This document shows, piece after piece, positions 18,815 through 21,187 of a stretch of 21,187 nt of DNA. Source of the DNA: Conidiobolus incongruus B7586 (taxonomy: Eukaryota > Entomophthoromycota > Entomophthoromycetes > Entomophthorales > Conidiobolaceae). Within the stretch, counting starts at the first letter, position 1, and the number at the start of each line of letters is the position of its first letter. Location: assembly GCA_000697335.1 (NCBI GenBank), contig JNEM01014495.1:1-21187 (forward strand), in the 5' to 3' direction. The notes beneath the pieces are model-generated. The model searched no databases and was not told the origin of the DNA. It was given only the letters and a program-made list of their open reading frames with translations. The position numbers and the translations under genes were made by a program.

Positions 18815-20160
18815 ATGAGTTCAGAGAAGGATCACAATGGTAATTAAAAATAATCAAGTATTCATCCAATCGGATATTAATATCTTTTTAGCATCAGGTC
18901 ACGGGGATGACCACAAAAAGGCTTCAAGTTTCGGTGCCTATGTTAATATTGTATGCGTGACAGCTGGTGTAGGTATTTTAGGACTTCCTCAATGTCTCGC
19001 TAAGGGAGGCTGGCTCTCCGTCATCTTCATTCTCCTAGCGGGTTTAGCTTCTGTATATAATGGTAAGCTCTTGATTGAATGTATCTATCTCGAAGATGGC
19101 TCCAAACTTCCCACCTTCACCGATATTGGTGATCGCGCTTTTGGTAAAACAGGCAGATACTTAGTGAAATTTGCCAACTATAGTTTGATTTTGGGTGCTT
19201 CTTGTATTTTATTGATTTTATTTGCTGAAAACATGAATGAGATTTGTAAAAAATATTTCGAAATTGGTAAAATGAACTGGTAATATAATTGTAGCCAATG
19301 TGTTGTTTACAATTCTAATGATATATATATATAGGGTTATTATTTCTGCTGTAGGTATTGGTGTACCTTACTTGGTATTCAAAAATATGAAAGAATTGGT
19401 GTGGCTGGGCTTGTTCGGTATGTTGACCACTGTGTTCGCCGTTATTGCTGTTTTAATTTTTGGATCCCAGCATTTATCTTCTAACCCTGTTCCTAAAACT
19501 GATGTGGTAGTCTGGTCTGGTATCCCAACTGCTTTGGCCACCTTCTGTTTATCATACGCTGGAAATGTTGTATTTCCTCATGTTGAAGATAGTATGCAAA
19601 ATCCTAAGCAATGGCCTGTAGTATTAAGCTGTGCTATCGGTACCATTACTTTACAATACACATTAATGGCTGTTTTTGGTTATGTAGCCTATGGTCCTGA
19701 AGTACTTAATCCTATCTTTGGGAGTTTACCTGACACTCCATTAAGGCTTGCTTCCATGCTTGCCATTAATATTCATATCATCATGGCAGCTCCTATTCTC
19801 CTCTGTTCTTTCGGAAATGAAGTTGAACAAAATTTAAAAATTAGCACCGAGTATATGTCAAAATGGAAGGAATTTGGATATAGAATTCTTACTAGATTGA
19901 TTACCATCGTGTTAATCACCGTATTATCAGCTTTTTTACCTTATTTTGCCAGTTTCATGAATTTAATTGGAGGCGTTAGCAGTAGTTTAAGTTTGTTCAT
20001 TTTCCCAGTTATCTTCCATCTTAAAATTTATGGATTTAAAGGAAGAAAACTTTGGGTTTATCCTTGGATGGCAATTATTTTAATTATTGGTGCTGTCAGT
20101 TTTGTATTAGGCACCATTGATTCTATTCGAAGCTTCATTAATGAAATTAAGGGTAAATAA
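18815..20160 (+). CDS. Amino acid transporter, AAAP/Avt family
   Basis: Multi-pass amino acid/H+ transporter of the Aa_trans type, similar to fungal vacuolar Avt proteins. Three exons: 18815-18839, 18892-19279 and 19335-20160, giving 412 residues. The tiny first exon (MSSEKDHN plus one base) was chosen because it lies 94 nt after a TATA box, ends at a GTAATT donor and joins in frame to ASGHGDDHKKASSFGAYVNI; a later ATG at 18837 would read through the intron. Family signs are VTAGVGILGLPQCLAKGGWL in the first membrane helix, the conserved VFPHVEDSMQNPKQWP segment, and about ten hydrophobic helices with a short C-terminal tail. The short hydrophilic N-terminus (about 20 residues) is much smaller than in yeast Avt1. 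Introns are 52 and 55 nt; the second contains TTCTAAT and an AT run before its acceptor. Exact substrate and membrane cannot be read from the sequence. Confidence 0.9.
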
Positions 20161-21187
20161 ATAGAAATCGAATAATCAATTTTACATTTGCCATTTTTAC
20201 GCATATCATGCTATTTCATAAAAATAGTGATATATTCTTTTTGGATATATTACTTTAATTTGATCAAATTTTCATTGCCTCAAAAAATATAAATATTGTA
20301 TATCAAAATAAAATCAATTTATATGTTAATTGATCAAGAATGTCTTAAATATCTATTTAACTCTGATATTATTGAATAATATTGCTTCAAAATCAAAGAA
20401 ATGGAAATTTTCTAATATCTGATTTTTCGTATTATTAGTCTCAAAAAAATTATATACAAAGAATATAAGAGAATATTTAGTTTTAAACTATATATATATA
20501 TATATATCAATATATATTATTATTTTTCAATAAAAAAATTATTTTAAAAATTTATTATTTGATTTAAATAATGATGATCAAAGGTTTTTGATTTTATTAT
20601 AATTAAAACTTAACTATAAACCTTTTAAAATCAATTAAAATTTATGAACAGCTTATAAAAATAATATTTAAATTTATTATTTGAAATTTTTGAAAAATTA
20701 ATTATAATAGTTATTTTTTTTAATTATTAATTAAGTAATAAAAATATAAAAATATATTTTATAAATTTTTAAAAATGATTAAAATATTTTACTATTATTA
20801 TATAAATATATTATATTTATTAAAGTTTAAACTTAAATAAATTAATAAAAATATAAAATCAATATCATATAATTTAATTAAAACTTAAAAAAAGCTAGAG
20901 TAGCTATATTTAAATAAAGCTTACTAAAGTATAACTTAAAACCAAGATTTTTACTGTAAATTATTATAATTGATAAATCATAAATCTTTTTATATAACTT
21001 TTTATTAAAACACAAATTAAAATATTAAGTTAAAAAAATATCTTTTTTATAAATTTTAATAAATAAATATTTTATTTATAAACAATTGTTAATTATTGTA
21101 ATAAATTATAATAGTATATACTATTCTTATTTGGTTTTTAAAAATAAAGCAATTAATAATAAATTTTATAATATTTTTTTTAAATTT
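20161..21187. other. Very AT-rich right flank, no gene seen
   Basis: Carries the 3' end of the transporter transcript, then almost pure A/T sequence with a (TA)n tract at 20489-20507. No frame, fold or splice pattern worth calling. Confidence 0.6.
20489..20507. repeat. (TA)n microsatellite
   Basis: Uninterrupted TA dinucleotide tract in the right flank. Confidence 0.9.

Noticed and set aside
18837-18891. Transporter start at ATG 18837
   Set aside because: That reading passes through a GTAATT...TTTTTAG intron. The ATG at 18815 splices in frame and gives a normal hydrophilic N-terminus.
1-21187. CRISPR array, rRNA gene or intact mobile element
   Set aside because: No regularly spaced repeats, no rRNA-like conserved blocks, and no transposase or reverse transcriptase motifs were seen. 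The eukaryotic gene structure also makes CRISPR irrelevant.

Overview
The window looks like nuclear DNA of an AT-rich fungus, most likely an early-diverging lineage. Evidence: genes are split by short GT-AG introns of about 48-63 nt, the code is standard (TAA, TAG and TGA all end proteins), and the protein set is fungal or opisthokont in style: a short yeast-type mitochondrial uL30m, Tom70, Vps45, PCNA, SRP14, a TBRG1-like FYRN/FYRC protein and a vacuolar-type amino acid transporter. The mitochondrial ribosomal protein argues against the anaerobic, mitochondrion-lacking AT-rich Neocallimastigomycota. Lineage is inference; I cannot place it further.

Layout. 1-1338: very AT-rich, no gene seen. 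1339-1638 (+): mitochondrial ribosomal protein uL30m. 1961-4114 (-): Vps45 in nine exons, convergent with uL30m. 4260-4680: a less AT-rich island that resembles decayed coding sequence on the minus strand. 4890-6265 (-): TBRG1-like nuclear protein in about four exons, with a one-base reading-frame problem in its coiled-coil exon. 6758-9547 (+): three consecutive small intronless genes (57, 90 and 80 aa). Each has a TATAAATA box 56-78 nt before the start codon and a first AATAAA 83-87 nt after the stop codon. The first two are clear paralogues, and the second ends in a CsbD/Hmp1-like segment. 11216-12001 (-): PCNA. 14149-15921 (+): Tom70 in three exons. 16380-16857 (+): SRP14 in four tiny exons, found by reading the splice sites. 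17722-17793 (+): tRNA-Gln(CUG) with a Pol III T-run. 18815-20160 (+): amino acid transporter with a TATA box. 20161-21187: very AT-rich, no gene seen.

The housekeeping genes serve unrelated processes (mitochondrial translation and import, vesicle fusion, replication, SRP targeting), so there is no sign of a functional cluster among them. The exception is the run of small TATA-box genes at 6.8-9.5 kb, which looks like a locally expanded, strongly regulated gene family. It is the best candidate here for something undescribed.
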